Origin: Chitinophagales bacterium
GTDB taxonomy: Bacteria; Bacteroidota; Bacteroidia; Chitinophagales; JADIYW01
Reading direction: 5' to 3'
NCBI GenBank assembly: GCA_019694955.1
Contig: JAIBAX010000001.1
Span: forward strand, 45,852 to 109,851
Length of the DNA: 64,000 nt
Both the position numbers and the translations under genes were made by a program. Positions 17,994-27,043 of this stretch are shown here, piece by piece (within the stretch, counting starts at the first letter, position 1; every line of letters begins with the position of its first letter). Under the pieces are notes generated by a model. It searched no databases and was not told the origin of the DNA. It saw only the letters and a program-made list of their open reading frames with translations.

Positions 17994-20614
17994 GCGAGGT
18001 AGGATTTAGCTGCTTCTATTATGTTTTTCAATCCATTTACATCATTTCCTCCCGCAGTAGCGTAGAAAGGTTGACCGCCGCCACCGCCTTTTACCAATTT
18101 TGCCAACTCTTTTACAATGTTACCGGCATGAAATCCTTTTGATTTTACTAATTCATCCGAGATGATGACAGAAATCTGTGGTTTCCCCTGAATTTCAGCG
18201 CCAATAACAATGAAGGCGTTTGCAAATTCTTGCTTTAAATCAAAACATATCTTCTTGACCTGTTCTGCGGTTACCTGTTCAAGGATTTGTCCAATGAAGT
18301 GGATGCCATTGATTTGGGTAGCAGATTCTTTTATTTTGTTCTTAATGCTTTCTGCTTCTTGCATCTGGAACTTTTCTATATCTTTCTTTAACTTTTGATT
18401 TTCTTCCAGCGTGGCAATAATTACTTTAAGCGGTTCTTTTGTATTGTTCAATGCTTGAGAAATGCCTTCTAAATGTTGCAGTTTTTCTTGAATGAACTGT
18501 AAGGCTCCTTTCCCGGTTACAGCTTCAATTCTTCTCATTCCGGCAGCAATGGCTGTTTCAGAGATGATTTTAAATAGCCCGATTTCACCTGTACCTTTTA
18601 CATGCGTTCCGCCACAAAGTTCTATTGAATAGGATTCATCAAAAACAATCACACGCACATTGTTGCCATACTTTTCTCCAAAAAGTGCCATTGCACCCAT
18701 TTTCATGGCATCATCCTTCGGCATATTTCTGTATTCTGTAAGTGGAATGTTCTCGAGGATTTTGGCATTTACCAAATTTTCTACTGACCGTATTTCCTCG
18801 TCAGTCAACTTAGCAAAGTGGGAAAAGTCAAACCTGAGGATATCACCATTCAGGAAAGAACCTTTTTGTTGGATATGGTTTCCTAAAACTTGTTTTAAAG
18901 CAGCTTGGAGTAGGTGGGTTGCAGAGTGGTTTTTCATACTGTTTTTTCTGTTTTCAAGATCCACTCTAGCGACGACTTCTCCTGTAAAGCCTCCCGGGAT
19001 TTGCTCCACAAAGTGAACAATTAGGTCGTTTTCTTTCTTTGTATCCACAACTTTTATTTCTTCATGTCCCCACAATAAAACGCCGATATCTCCCTGCTGA
19101 CCGCCACCTTCAGGATAAAAAGGTGTTTTGTCCAGTACCACCTGGAAGAAGTCTTTGTTTTTTTGACGTACATAACGATGTTTAATGATGTTGGAAACAG
19201 TTTCTACTTCATCATAGCCGACGAAAGTCACTTTTTGGTCGTCTGCTACGGTATGCCAATCGGAGGTTTCAGCTTGATATGCCAAACGTGAACGATCCTG
19301 TTGTTCTTTTTTGGCGATGTTAAATCCTTCTTCATCTATTTGCAGGTTTTGTTCTCGCGCCAACAAATCCGTAAGGTCGTACGGAAATCCATAAGTATCA
19401 TACAACTCGAAGGCATCAGAGCCTTTGATGATATTGCCTTCCAAATGTTGTACTAAGGCATTGAATCTTCTAAGGCCACTTTCCAATGTTTTCAAGAAAT
19501 TGCTTTCTTCTTCTTTAATAACCTTTTTTACCAAGTCTTTTTGGGCATCCAACTCGGGAAATACATCTTTAAACTGTTCCGCCAATGTATCCACTAATAA
19601 ATATAGTAATGGATGGTTGGTATCTAAGAAGTTATAATAGTATCTAACTGCTCTTCTTAGGATTCTGCGGATAACATAGCCTGCGCCTGTGTTGGAAGGC
19701 AGTTGTCCATCGGTGATGCTAAAGGAAATGGCGCGAATATGATCCACTAAAACACGCATGGCGATGTCTTTTTTGGTATCGGTGCCGTATGCAATTCCAC
19801 TGACTTGCTCAACTTTGTTAATCAGAGGCATGAAAACATCTGTGTCGTAATTAGAGGTTTTGCCTTGTAATACCATACAAAGGCGTTCAAAGCCCATGCC
19901 TGTATCAACATGTTTGTCAGGAAGTTCTTCCAGACTTCCATCTTGTTTTCTGTTGAATTGTATAAATACATTGTTCCAGATTTCAATTACCTGCGGATGG
20001 TCGTTGTTGACAAGTGTCTTGCCATCTATAGAGGCTCTTTCTTCGTCACTGCGGATATCTACATGTATTTCAGAGCAGGGACCACAAGGACCTGTATTGC
20101 CCATCTCCCAAAAATTGTCTTTCTTAGAACAACGCAAAATCCGCTCTTTATCGATATATTTTGCCCAAATGGTGGCCGCTTCTTCGTCAGATTCAAGACC
20201 ATCTTCTTTATCACCGCCAAAAACGGTCACATAAATGCGTGACTTATCTATTTTATATACTTCTGTTAATAGTTCCCATGACCATGCCAATGCCTCTTCC
20301 TTAAAATAATCGCCAAAAGACCAGTTGCCCAACATTTCAAACATAGTATGGTGATAGGTATCTATACCAACTTCTTCCAAATCGTTTTGTTTGCCGCTGA
20401 CTCTCAGGCATTTTTGCGTATCTGCTACACGTTTACTGGATGCAGGTTGGTAGCCTAAGAAGATATCTTTGAACTGGGTCATACCTGCAATTGTGAACAT
20501 AAGTGTCGGGTCATTTTTCAGCACCAATGGGGCTGAAGGAACGATGGTATGGGACTTGTTTTTGAAGAAGTCAAGGAACATTCTCCTAATCTCTGTTGAT
20601 TTTTTTACACTCAT
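17990..20614 (-). CDS. alaS: Alanyl-tRNA synthetase
   Basis: AlaRS charges tRNA-Ala and edits Ser and Gly errors. The 874-residue product has the N-terminal start IRRMFLDFFKNKSHTIVPSA, class II motifs around FTIAGMTQFKDIFLG and CLRVSGKQNDLEEVG, the WEMGNTGPCGPCSEIHVD segment, the editing-domain motif HSATHLL (about 562) with the matching ELCGGTHV (about 668), and the C-Ala tail ending near GGGGGQPFYATAGG. Full length. It is divergent from the M23 peptidase gene. A minus-strand TAATTTTG box at 20715-20722 could be its -7 element with a leader of about 95 bases. Confidence 0.98.
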   Translation of the reverse strand: MSVKKSTEIRRMFLDFFKNKSHTIVPSAPLVLKNDPTLMFTIAGMTQFKDIFLGYQPASSKRVADTQKCLRVSGKQNDLEEVGIDTYHHTMFEMLGNWSFGDYFKEEALAWSWELLTEVYKIDKSRIYVTVFGGDKEDGLESDEEAATIWAKYIDKERILRCSKKDNFWEMGNTGPCGPCSEIHVDIRSDEERASIDGKTLVNNDHPQVIEIWNNVFIQFNRKQDGSLEELPDKHVDTGMGFERLCMVLQGKTSNYDTDVFMPLINKVEQVSGIAYGTDTKKDIAMRVLVDHIRAISFSITDGQLPSNTGAGYVIRRILRRAVRYYYNFLDTNHPLLYLLVDTLAEQFKDVFPELDAQKDLVKKVIKEEESNFLKTLESGLRRFNALVQHLEGNIIKGSDAFELYDTYGFPYDLTDLLAREQNLQIDEEGFNIAKKEQQDRSRLAYQAETSDWHTVADDQKVTFVGYDEVETVSNIIKHRYVRQKNKDFFQVVLDKTPFYPEGGGQQGDIGVLLWGHEEIKVVDTKKENDLIVHFVEQIPGGFTGEVVARVDLENRKNSMKNHSATHLLQAALKQVLGNHIQQKGSFLNGDILRFDFSHFAKLTDEEIRSVENLVNAKILENIPLTEYRNMPKDDAMKMGAMALFGEKYGNNVRVIVFDESYSIELCGGTHVKGTGEIGLFKIISETAIAAGMRRIEAVTGKGALQFIQEKLQHLEGISQALNNTKEPLKVIIATLEENQKLKKDIEKFQMQEAESIKNKIKESATQINGIHFIGQILEQVTAEQVKKICFDLKQEFANAFIVIGAEIQGKPQISVIISDELVKSKGFHAGNIVKELAKLVKGGGGGQPFYATAGGNDVNGLKNIIEAAKSYLA

Positions 20615-20739
20615 TGTTGATAAAAATTATTATAAACTATTAATTTTGATATAATTGTATTATTTTTGTTCAACGTTTAACTGAAACAAACCTAGTTATT
20701 TCAATAAACGTCCACAAAATTAGATAAATTAAGGTTATA

Positions 20740-21708
20740 ATGAAGAAAGATAAATATTATTATAACCCTAAAACTTTGCAATATGAGAAAGTGAAAATTC
20801 CCATAGGGCAAACAGTGTTAAGGGTAATTGGTTTTATTTCATCTGTGCTATTCTTCGCCTTTATTATTTTGTTGTTGGCATATAGTTTTTTTCAATCGCC
20901 TGAGGAAAGAAAATTGTCAACAGAGATAAAGGAGCTTGAAACAAGTTATAATCAATTAAACAGGCGAGTGAAGTTCATTGATAAAGTGCTGAATGATCTG
21001 GAAGACAGGGATAACAACATTTACAGGGTTGTCTTCGAAGCAGAACCTATCAATTCTGATATTCGTGGCGGTCAGGAATCCGGTAACAGATTTGAGGAGT
21101 TGGAGAAATATTCCCAGGGAAAATTAATCACTCAAACCAAGAAAACTTTAGAAGGTTTGGAGAAACGTATGTATGTCCAATCAAAGTCTTATGATGAATT
21201 GGTTAAGTTGATTAAGAAGAAAGAAAAAATGTTGGCGGCTATACCGGCCATACAACCGGTGTCTAATAAAGATTTAAAACGTATTGCCTCAGGATTTGGC
21301 TACAGGGTAGACCCCGTGTACAAAACTATTAAAATGCATACAGGTTTAGATTTTACGGCGCCAATAGGTACGCCCATTTATGCAACTGGCGACGGCGTAG
21401 TGGAAGAAGCCAATTTTAACTCTGGGGGATATGGAAACCATATCATCATCAATCATGGTTATGGTTATAAATCGCATTATGCGCATTGCAGTAAGGTTGT
21501 TGTGAAAGTAGGGGATAAGATTCAAAGAGGACAGATCATCGGCATGGTAGGAAGTACGGGAAAATCTACCGGGCCACACCTACATTACGAGATTATTAAA
21601 GGAGAAGTGAAAATCGACCCGATAAACTTTTTCTATAATGACCTCAGCGCTGCCCAATATGACCAAATGGTTAAAATGGCAGAACAAAGTAACCAATCAT
21701 TTGACTAA
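20740..21708 (+). CDS. M23 family (LytM) metallopeptidase
   Basis: A 322-residue murein hydrolase or activator. One membrane helix (about 28-50), a coiled-coil part (about 65-170, with ELETSYNQLNRRVKFIDKVLNDLE), then the M23 domain (about 180-310) with intact zinc and catalytic residues: H200 and D204 in HTGLDF, and H280/H282 in HLHYEI. It is anchored in the inner membrane with the peptidase in the periplasm, and should cut peptide cross-links in the wall. The order alaS / M23 / MerR is common in Bacteroidota. It is followed 18 bases later by the MerR gene. Confidence 0.93.
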   Translation: MKKDKYYYNPKTLQYEKVKIPIGQTVLRVIGFISSVLFFAFIILLLAYSFFQSPEERKLSTEIKELETSYNQLNRRVKFIDKVLNDLEDRDNNIYRVVFEAEPINSDIRGGQESGNRFEELEKYSQGKLITQTKKTLEGLEKRMYVQSKSYDELVKLIKKKEKMLAAIPAIQPVSNKDLKRIASGFGYRVDPVYKTIKMHTGLDFTAPIGTPIYATGDGVVEEANFNSGGYGNHIIINHGYGYKSHYAHCSKVVVKVGDKIQRGQIIGMVGSTGKSTGPHLHYEIIKGEVKIDPINFFYNDLSAAQYDQMVKMAEQSNQSFD

Positions 21709-21726
21709 ATATAAAACGAGAGACAA

Positions 21727-22062
21727 TTGCCATATAAAGAGAAAAAAATCGAAAAGCTGTATTACAGTATCAGTGAAGTTGCAGAAATGTTCGATGTTTC
21801 TCAATCCTTAATCAGGTATTGGGAAAGTGAGTTCGATGTACTCAGGCCACGTAAAAATGGCAAAGGTAATCGTATGTTCACGGCAAAAGACATCCAAAAT
21901 TTCAAAAAAATCTATGGATTGGTGAAGGAAAAAGGTTATACCTTAGAAGGTGCCAGAAAGAAACTTAAAGATGGCGCTTCAGAAACCGTAGATATGGATG
22001 AAATAGTTAAAAAATTAAAAGAGGTGAAAACTTTTTTAATTCAATTGCACGACCTTCTCTGA
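21727..22062 (+). CDS. MerR family transcriptional regulator
   Basis: A 111-residue DNA-binding protein. The winged-helix recognition part is YYSISEVAEMFDVSQSLIRYWESEF (about 12-36, so the HTH is at the N-terminus), followed by RMFTAKDIQNFKKIYGLVKEKGYTLEGARKKL. It has no ligand domain, so it is a short MerR type. The start is TTG at 21727: the protein then begins PYKEKKIEKLYYSI, the usual N-terminus of this Bacteroidota family, with GAGAG just upstream. It follows the M23 gene by 18 bases and is probably co-transcribed with it. Confidence 0.9.
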   Translation: MPYKEKKIEKLYYSISEVAEMFDVSQSLIRYWESEFDVLRPRKNGKGNRMFTAKDIQNFKKIYGLVKEKGYTLEGARKKLKDGASETVDMDEIVKKLKEVKTFLIQLHDLL

Positions 22063-22068
22063 AAAGTG

Positions 22069-22076
22069 TATTTTTG
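22069..22076 (+). promoter_or_regulatory. Promoter of the 189-aa lipoprotein gene (TTG-N21-TATTTTTG)
   Basis: TATTTTTG at 22069-22076 matches TAnnTTTG, with a TTG at 22045-22047 and a 21-base spacer, a good -33/-7 pair. It lies 23 bases before the ATG at 22099 and downstream of the alternative start at 22066, which decides the start of the next gene. Confidence 0.6.
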
Positions 22077-22098
22077 CAACCCATTAGAGTTATTAGGG

Positions 22099-22668
22099 AT
22101 GTCAAGAATATTTATAGCGCACATATTATTTTTTTGTTTAATATTTTCTTCTTGCGAACGACTTTTTAAGAAAGACCGTTCGTTGGGGCATCCCGAATTA
22201 AAAGCCACTTCTTTTTCTTCCATTTTTGATATTGACGACAACCATCTCTTTCGAGGCATAGATTTTGATGATAAGAAGGAACACATTATGAAATTAGAAA
22301 ACGGAAAAAGTACATTGATCAATCAGGAGGATTTTGCCTTGTTTTATGAGGTAGAACTCCCTAAAGATTCTTTAAAGAATTATGAATATGCCAATATCAA
22401 CTATTTTTTCAATAATAATAAATGTGATGTCATTTCGGTAGAATACCAATTAGTGGACTCTACAAGAATTGAAATGACAGAAAAAGCCATCACAACGTAT
22501 TTTAACTTATTATATGGAGATGCCCATGAAGATGATTATGGTTATCAGGTATGGACATGGGATAATGATAAGGACAAAGACCACCACTACGATGTTGCCA
22601 TTAAAAGAGGATATCAGTTGGATGAACCCGATTTATTAGTAGAATTTTCCAAGATTGCCAAAAAGTAA
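22099..22668 (+). CDS. Lipoprotein of unknown function
   Basis: A 189-residue protein with a lipoprotein signal (MSRIFIAHILFFCLIFSSC, Cys19). The rest is acidic and contains EDFALFYEVELPKDSLKNYE, RIEMTEKAITTYFNLLYG and a DNDKDKDHHYD stretch that could bind a metal. No family is recognised. The start at 22099 is preferred to 22066 because a TAnnTTTG promoter lies between the two and the shorter form gives a clean lipobox. It precedes the GtrA gene by 8 bases. Confidence 0.75.
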   Translation: MSRIFIAHILFFCLIFSSCERLFKKDRSLGHPELKATSFSSIFDIDDNHLFRGIDFDDKKEHIMKLENGKSTLINQEDFALFYEVELPKDSLKNYEYANINYFFNNNKCDVISVEYQLVDSTRIEMTEKAITTYFNLLYGDAHEDDYGYQVWTWDNDKDKDHHYDVAIKRGYQLDEPDLLVEFSKIAKK

Positions 22669-22676
22669 CCGTTTCA

Positions 22677-23099
22677 ATGCCCGATTTAGTTGTCAAAATT
22701 GTACTCTTTCTTGTTGCCGGTGGTGTAGGGTTCGCTATCGATTTATTAATTGCCACACAGCTTATCAAGCAGTTAAAGGTGAAGCTATTGTATGCGAATA
22801 CTGTTGGGTTCATGGTGGGTGTTTGTGTGAAGTACTTAATCAATAGGGTCATTACCTTTAAAAGTGATGATCCTCAGATATTCATACAGTTTTTGCAGTT
22901 TTTCATTATTAGCATGATTGGACTGCTAATGGTGAATTATATCATATACTTCTTGCATGTCAAGAAAGAAAAGAAATTTTTCTTCAGCAAGGTAATGTCC
23001 ATGAGTGTTTTTATGATATGGAATTTCACTGCCAACTATTTTATAACTTTTGCAGAGAAACCGCTTTTCCAAGGGGTTGTCGAATTTTGGAAGTTCTAA
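22677..23099 (+). CDS. GtrA family membrane protein
   Basis: A 140-residue protein with four membrane helices and the GtrA layout: FLVAGGVGFAIDLLIATQLI at 12-31 (the usual first helix with GxxxFxxD-like spacing), YANTVGFMVGVCVKYLINRVITFK, where the K-x-x-x-N-R-x-x-T-F motif is diagnostic, and a C-terminal WNFTANYFITF. GtrA proteins help move lipid-linked sugars across the inner membrane in polysaccharide or O-antigen modification. No glycosyltransferase is next to it here. Confidence 0.9.
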   Translation: MPDLVVKIVLFLVAGGVGFAIDLLIATQLIKQLKVKLLYANTVGFMVGVCVKYLINRVITFKSDDPQIFIQFLQFFIISMIGLLMVNYIIYFLHVKKEKKFFFSKVMSMSVFMIWNFTANYFITFAEKPLFQGVVEFWKF

Positions 23100-23150
23100 T
23101 CTAACTTGAATGCTGAAATGTAGAACACTTGTTATAAAAAAAATCACTGC

Positions 23151-23170
23151 TCCCGACTAATTGGTCGGGA
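23151..23170. repeat. Hairpin TCCCGAC...GTCGGGA after gtrA
   Basis: A perfect 7-bp stem (TCCCGAC/GTCGGGA) with loop TAATTG, followed by TTGCGACTTTGCGGTT-type sequence, which I know as a common intergenic repeat in Bacteroidota. The stem has no T-run after it, so I call it a repeat, not a terminator. The spacer 23100-23366 holds nothing else recognisable. A closely related hairpin is at 26743-26760. Confidence 0.55.
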
Positions 23171-23366
23171 CTTGGCGTATTCTTTGCGACTTTGCGGTTA
23201 AGAAATGACCAAAACTAAATAGACTAACAAACATTGCTTATTATTCATTTTCATGGATTTATGATTTTTTCTTACGTTAATCTAACATGTTTTAGTTATC
23301 GGTGAAACGTCTTTATGTAGCCTTTTTGGCGTATTTTTAGTATTTTCACCACTAAAATAAATCATC

Positions 23367-24272
23367 ATGAAAAGATTGGTCTCCTTTACGATGCTTCTGC
23401 TTTATCTTGTAAATCATATCAACGCACAAAATGTGTCAACAGAAAATTTAGGGAAACCATTTCCAACGATCAAAATACTTTCTTGGAACATATATATGCT
23501 TCCGCCATTGATAAAGTTTACCGATAAGAAAGAGCGAGCGAAATATATCGGTCATTTATTGAAGAATTCAGATTATGATGTGTTGGTGTTACAAGAAACT
23601 TTCCATCCTGCAGCCAGACGGATTATTATCGACAGCCTTAAAGCTGCTTTTCCATATATCGTAGAACCTCCCACCACAAATAAAATTACCCTGAAAACAA
23701 GCTCCGGCATCACTATCTTATGCAAACATAAAATGCGTCTTCTTGGAACGATTACCTATAATGATAAAGAAGGATTCGATAATAAAATGGCGAGAAAGGG
23801 AGCAACTATGGTTGAGATTGAGCAAGATGGGTTTAAGTATCAGTTGGTAGGTACGCACCTCAACGCTGGCGGTCCCGGTTATGTGAGAATAGCCCAGATA
23901 CAACAGATGCAAACAGCATTAATCGCTAAGTTTGCCAACCCTGAAACATTATTGTTCATAGCAGGCGATTTTAATATCGACCGTTATGCTGAACCGGAGG
24001 ATTATACCAAAACAATGGAAATACTAGGGCTTACAACAAGTCATTATTCCATCGATCCAAATAACCTGTCATTAAGTGCTACATTCGAAGGTATTCCTTT
24101 GACTTATCCGGGAGAAAGAATAGATTTCATTTTTGTAAAAAATAATACAGCTTACTCAGCTATGTTTCATGAAACACCCAAGATTTCTCTAAATGGGTGG
24201 CAAAATAACCATACAGAACTAAGCGACCATAATCCGGTGAGTTGTACGTTTTTTTGGAAGTCGCCGTATTAA
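23367..24272 (+). CDS. Secreted endonuclease/exonuclease/phosphatase-fold enzyme, sphingomyelinase-like
   Basis: A 301-residue protein with a signal peptide (cut near residue 21, HINAQ). The EEP fold is clear: SWNIYMLP (metal-site N), VLVLQETFHP (catalytic E), VGTHLNAGG (H), IAGDFNIDR (D, N) and a final LSDHNPVSC (D, H). The SWNIYMLP/HLNAGG pattern resembles neutral sphingomyelinases rather than DNases, so hydrolysis of a phosphodiester in a phospholipid is likely; Bacteroidota make sphingolipids. Substrate is not proven. Probably periplasmic or exported. Confidence 0.85.
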   Translation: MKRLVSFTMLLLYLVNHINAQNVSTENLGKPFPTIKILSWNIYMLPPLIKFTDKKERAKYIGHLLKNSDYDVLVLQETFHPAARRIIIDSLKAAFPYIVEPPTTNKITLKTSSGITILCKHKMRLLGTITYNDKEGFDNKMARKGATMVEIEQDGFKYQLVGTHLNAGGPGYVRIAQIQQMQTALIAKFANPETLLFIAGDFNIDRYAEPEDYTKTMEILGLTTSHYSIDPNNLSLSATFEGIPLTYPGERIDFIFVKNNTAYSAMFHETPKISLNGWQNNHTELSDHNPVSCTFFWKSPY

Positions 24273-24287
24273 TTTAATTTTTCAAAC

Positions 24288-24803
24288 ATGAATAGATTTC
24301 TAATTTGTATGTTACTGATGTTCCTTTGTAGCTGTAATAAGCGAGAAACAAAGAAAATATGCAAAGAACCCTTAGATTATAATTATTCGTTTGAATGTAC
24401 ATTTTTCCCCACTATCTTTTCTAAGAATTTGACAAAAATTGTTCTTAATAATAACGCTCAAACAATCAAATATGTGCCTGAACTGCGCAATATGTTTAGA
24501 CCTGATAATGTTTATTTTATCACCTCAAACATAAATATTGCAGAGACTACAAGTGTTCAAATTTCAAAAGACTTATCTGATTCGTTATTTACCATGGCAA
24601 ATAATATTGTAGATAATTTTTATCTGAATAAAAAGGAGATGACAACCATCATCAATGATGGAGGTGATGTAGAACTAAAAGTTGGTGTAATGGATAATTT
24701 TAAATCTATTAGATGCACACATTATTATGATTTGGATTCTGTTTCTATTGATTTGGATAACTTTTGCAAAAGATTGATGGAAATAAAGCCTTCTAAGGAA
24801 TAA
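24288..24803 (+). CDS. Lipoprotein of unknown function
   Basis: A 171-residue protein with a lipoprotein signal (MNRFLICMLLMFLCSC, Cys16 in LCSC). The rest is rich in Asn, Thr and Asp with no recognisable domain. It lies 15 bases after the EEP enzyme gene, so the two could be one message, and a separate promoter is not visible. Role unknown. Confidence 0.65.
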   Translation: MNRFLICMLLMFLCSCNKRETKKICKEPLDYNYSFECTFFPTIFSKNLTKIVLNNNAQTIKYVPELRNMFRPDNVYFITSNINIAETTSVQISKDLSDSLFTMANNIVDNFYLNKKEMTTIINDGGDVELKVGVMDNFKSIRCTHYYDLDSVSIDLDNFCKRLMEIKPSKE

Positions 24804-24806
24804 TTA

Positions 24807-24842
24807 TTTGCAATTATTATTTTTTGTACATAATTTTGTACA
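24807..24842 (+). promoter_or_regulatory. yefM-yoeB promoter with two TGTACA operators
   Basis: A TTTG -33 element (24807-24810), a 20-base spacer and the -7 box TAATTTTG (24831-24838). Two palindromic TGTACA hexamers lie at 24825-24830 and 24837-24842, 12 bases centre to centre, one on each side of the -7 box and overlapping it. In the well-studied E. coli yefM-yoeB system the operator core is the same hexamer TGTACA. So YefM or the YefM-YoeB complex should bind here and block transcription. The antitoxin ATG is at 24852. Confidence 0.75.
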
Positions 24843-24851
24843 AAAAAAACT

Positions 24852-25100
24852 ATGCTAACAACTACAATTTCTGATTTTAGAAAAGACATAAAAAAATACT
24901 TAAATGTAGTAACCACAAATTTCGAAACATTGATTATTAATCGTGGGAAGGATGCAGGGGTTGTCATAATGTCATTAGATGAATACAATTCATTGTGTGC
25001 AACACATCATGAATTATCTTCAAAGATAAATGAGCAACGTTTAGATGATGCCATAAGAAAATTAGTTGACAAACAAGGGTTTGAAAAGGAACTTCTATGA
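24852..25100 (+). CDS. yefM: Antitoxin, YefM/Phd family
   Basis: An 82-residue antitoxin. The N-terminal part carries the Phd/YefM dimer and DNA-binding fold: TTTISDFRKDIKKYLNVV, ETLIINRGKDAGVVIMSLDEYNSL, with the last stretch (VVIMSLDEYNSL) the family hallmark. The tail after about residue 55 is the toxin-binding region. It neutralises YoeB and should repress its own operon through the TGTACA sites upstream. It overlaps the toxin gene by 4 bases (ATGA). Confidence 0.92.
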   Translation: MLTTTISDFRKDIKKYLNVVTTNFETLIINRGKDAGVVIMSLDEYNSLCATHHELSSKINEQRLDDAIRKLVDKQGFEKELL

Positions 25101-25354
25101 AATTTATCTTCGTTGAAGAATCATGGGAAGACTATCTTTATTGGCAAAAGAATGATCGGAAGTTGCTAGATAGAATCAATCTTTTGTTAAAGGATATTTC
25201 AAGAACACCTTTTGTCGGTCTTGGTAAGCCTGAGCCTTTAAAATTTAAATATAAAGGATATTGGTCTAGAAGAATAAATGATGAACATCGTTTAATATAT
25301 CGGGTAACTGAAGATGCCATTTTAATTGCAAAATGTAGATTTCATTATGATTAA
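25097..25354 (+). CDS. yoeB: Toxin, YoeB family mRNA interferase
   Basis: An 85-residue ribosome-dependent mRNA nuclease that stops translation when the antitoxin is lost. All catalytic residues known from E. coli YoeB align at the same positions: E46 (GKPEPL), R65 (EHRLIY), H83 and Y84 (the end CRFHYD). Also seen are the family segments FVEESWEDYLYWQKND and GYWSRRINDEHRLIYRV. No sign of decay, so this pair looks functional. Confidence 0.95.
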   Translation: MKFIFVEESWEDYLYWQKNDRKLLDRINLLLKDISRTPFVGLGKPEPLKFKYKGYWSRRINDEHRLIYRVTEDAILIAKCRFHYD

Positions 25355-25409
25355 TAGCGATTTCAAATGCAAAGTCTGACTACTAAATACATAATACTCA
25401 ATACTCACA

Positions 25410-26627
25410 TCACCCCAGTGCCTGATCGAAATCATTCACAATATCTTCGATATTTTCCAAACCGACGGAAACCCGAATCAATCCATCGGTGATGCCATAT
25501 TGCAGTCGTTGTTCCGGAAGCATTTTTACGTGACTCATCGTTGCTGGATGCTGAACCAACGTGTCGGGAGTTCCCAACGACGCGGTGAGGGTACAAAATT
25601 TTAGGTTTCGCAAAAAATTCAATGCCGCTTCGCGTCCACCCTTTACCTCAAAACTTAGCATGCCTCCAAATCTTTTCATCTGATCTTTTGCCAACGCATG
25701 ATCCAGATGATTGTCCAAAGAAAGATAGTTGACTTTATCCACCCTGGGGCTTGTTTCCAAGAAATAGGCTAATTTTTCAGCATTGTCGCAGTGCCGTTCC
25801 ATCCGTAATGCCAATGTTTTGATGCCATTGTTTAGCAAATATGCTTCAAAAGGACTGGCACAAGCACCGAACATTTTTTGCATGTTTTTTACAGCCACAT
25901 TTACCAATGCGGGTTGACTACCGATGACTGCCCCGGTAAGTCCGGTACCGTGACCATTCAAATATTTGGTGGAGGAATGTACCACTAAATCAACGCCATA
26001 TTTTAACGGCTGCTGCAAGTATGGTGTGGCAAATGTATTGTCAACAACTACTTTAACACCGAAATTTTGGGCAATAACCGTAATAGCTTCGATGTCAAAA
26101 CATGCTAAGGTTGGGTTGGCAGGCGTTTCAATATATATTAACTGTATTTTCTCGTCGTTAATCAAGGCATTTTCTATGTGTTCTAAGTCTTTAAGATTGG
26201 CGATGATACATTCTATGCCGAAATTAGGCAGCATATTCATGAATAACTCATTCGTTGTGCCATAGAGGTTTCCTTGGGTGAGTATTTTGTCGCCGGATGT
26301 TAAAATGCCCGCTGTGGCAGCAGCGATAGCGCCCATTCCCGAACCGAAAAGCTGCCCGTAAGCCTTCAAAGGTTGCCCTTGCTCATCTAGTAACCCAAAG
26401 GCTTCCAAAGCTGCTATCTTTTCCGCAACACTGTTTACAGAAGGATTGCCCAATCTTGAATACACATAAGCATCGCTGTTTCCTTGAAAATACGCTAAAG
26501 CCTTGTCTAAATCGCCATAAACAAATGTTGAAGTGGCATAAATAGGTGGTAGGTGGCTGTTCAATCCATCTATCTCCGGGTCTTTGATGCACAAAGAATC
26601 AAAGCCAAGTTCCTGCGAGTGACCCAT
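25410..26627 (-). CDS. PLP-dependent gamma-lyase, Cys/Met metabolism family
   Basis: A 405-residue PLP enzyme of the Cys/Met metabolism group (cystathionine gamma-synthase, cystathionine gamma-lyase or methionine gamma-lyase). Markers: YVYSRLGNPSVNSVAEKIAALE (phosphate-binding Tyr and Arg), GSGMGAIAAA, IYIETPANPTL, VVVDNTFATPYLQ (D of the PLP ring) and HSSTKYLNGHG with the PLP lysine near residue 221. The C-terminal TASLGTPDTLVQHPATMSH and IRVSVGLENIEDI are also standard. Which reaction it runs cannot be told from sequence alone. Confidence 0.88.
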   Translation of the reverse strand: MGHSQELGFDSLCIKDPEIDGLNSHLPPIYATSTFVYGDLDKALAYFQGNSDAYVYSRLGNPSVNSVAEKIAALEAFGLLDEQGQPLKAYGQLFGSGMGAIAAATAGILTSGDKILTQGNLYGTTNELFMNMLPNFGIECIIANLKDLEHIENALINDEKIQLIYIETPANPTLACFDIEAITVIAQNFGVKVVVDNTFATPYLQQPLKYGVDLVVHSSTKYLNGHGTGLTGAVIGSQPALVNVAVKNMQKMFGACASPFEAYLLNNGIKTLALRMERHCDNAEKLAYFLETSPRVDKVNYLSLDNHLDHALAKDQMKRFGGMLSFEVKGGREAALNFLRNLKFCTLTASLGTPDTLVQHPATMSHVKMLPEQRLQYGITDGLIRVSVGLENIEDIVNDFDQALG

Positions 26628-27043
26628 ACACTTTTTTTATTCAATATTACGATGATTTCTCTAATTGCAGCAATCAAGATGTAAACATTGTTGGAAAATA
26701 GTGGCATAACCCTACGGGTCGGGCTGTACGCTTGTAGTCCTCTCCCGACTAAAGTCGGGATGCGGGCTACCGCTACCATCCCTTATGCAGGGAAGGTTGA
26801 AAAAACGACATCCTTCTATTGCTCATAAACCTGTTAAGTTAAGCGGAAATGCATGTCGAAGCTAGGATATTGGAGATTTGTAATCCCTGTGTGAAAATAT
26901 TGTTCAAAGCAATAAAGTTATTTGTCGTGGAAGGGAAGTGGTGGAAGCGGATTTTCCTGTCTGTGGTTCGACATGCCTTTCAGAACATGTCCGAACAGCA
27001 TTGTGTTTTACCTTTGAACAGTAAAGGTGATTTTTTTTTGGAT
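26628..27043. repeat. Repeat-rich spacer with degenerate REP-like elements
   Basis: A 416-base gene-free stretch. It holds a perfect hairpin TCCCGACT-AA-AGTCGGGA (26743-26760) inside sequence of the CCTACGGGTCGGGCTG type that recurs between Bacteroidota genes, and a small CCCT/AGGG hairpin nearby. From 26850 to 27000 there is a decayed relative of the REP family at 56.1-56.3 kb: GCATGTCGAAG, then GGAGATTTGTAATCCCTGTG and ATTGTTCAAAG, then TTCGACATG and CATGTCCGAACAGC. No coding region is credible here. Confidence 0.65.

Noticed and set aside
23151..23170. Rho-independent terminator after gtrA
   Set aside because: The hairpin has no T-run after it and the same hairpin type recurs at 26743-26760; better called an intergenic repeat.
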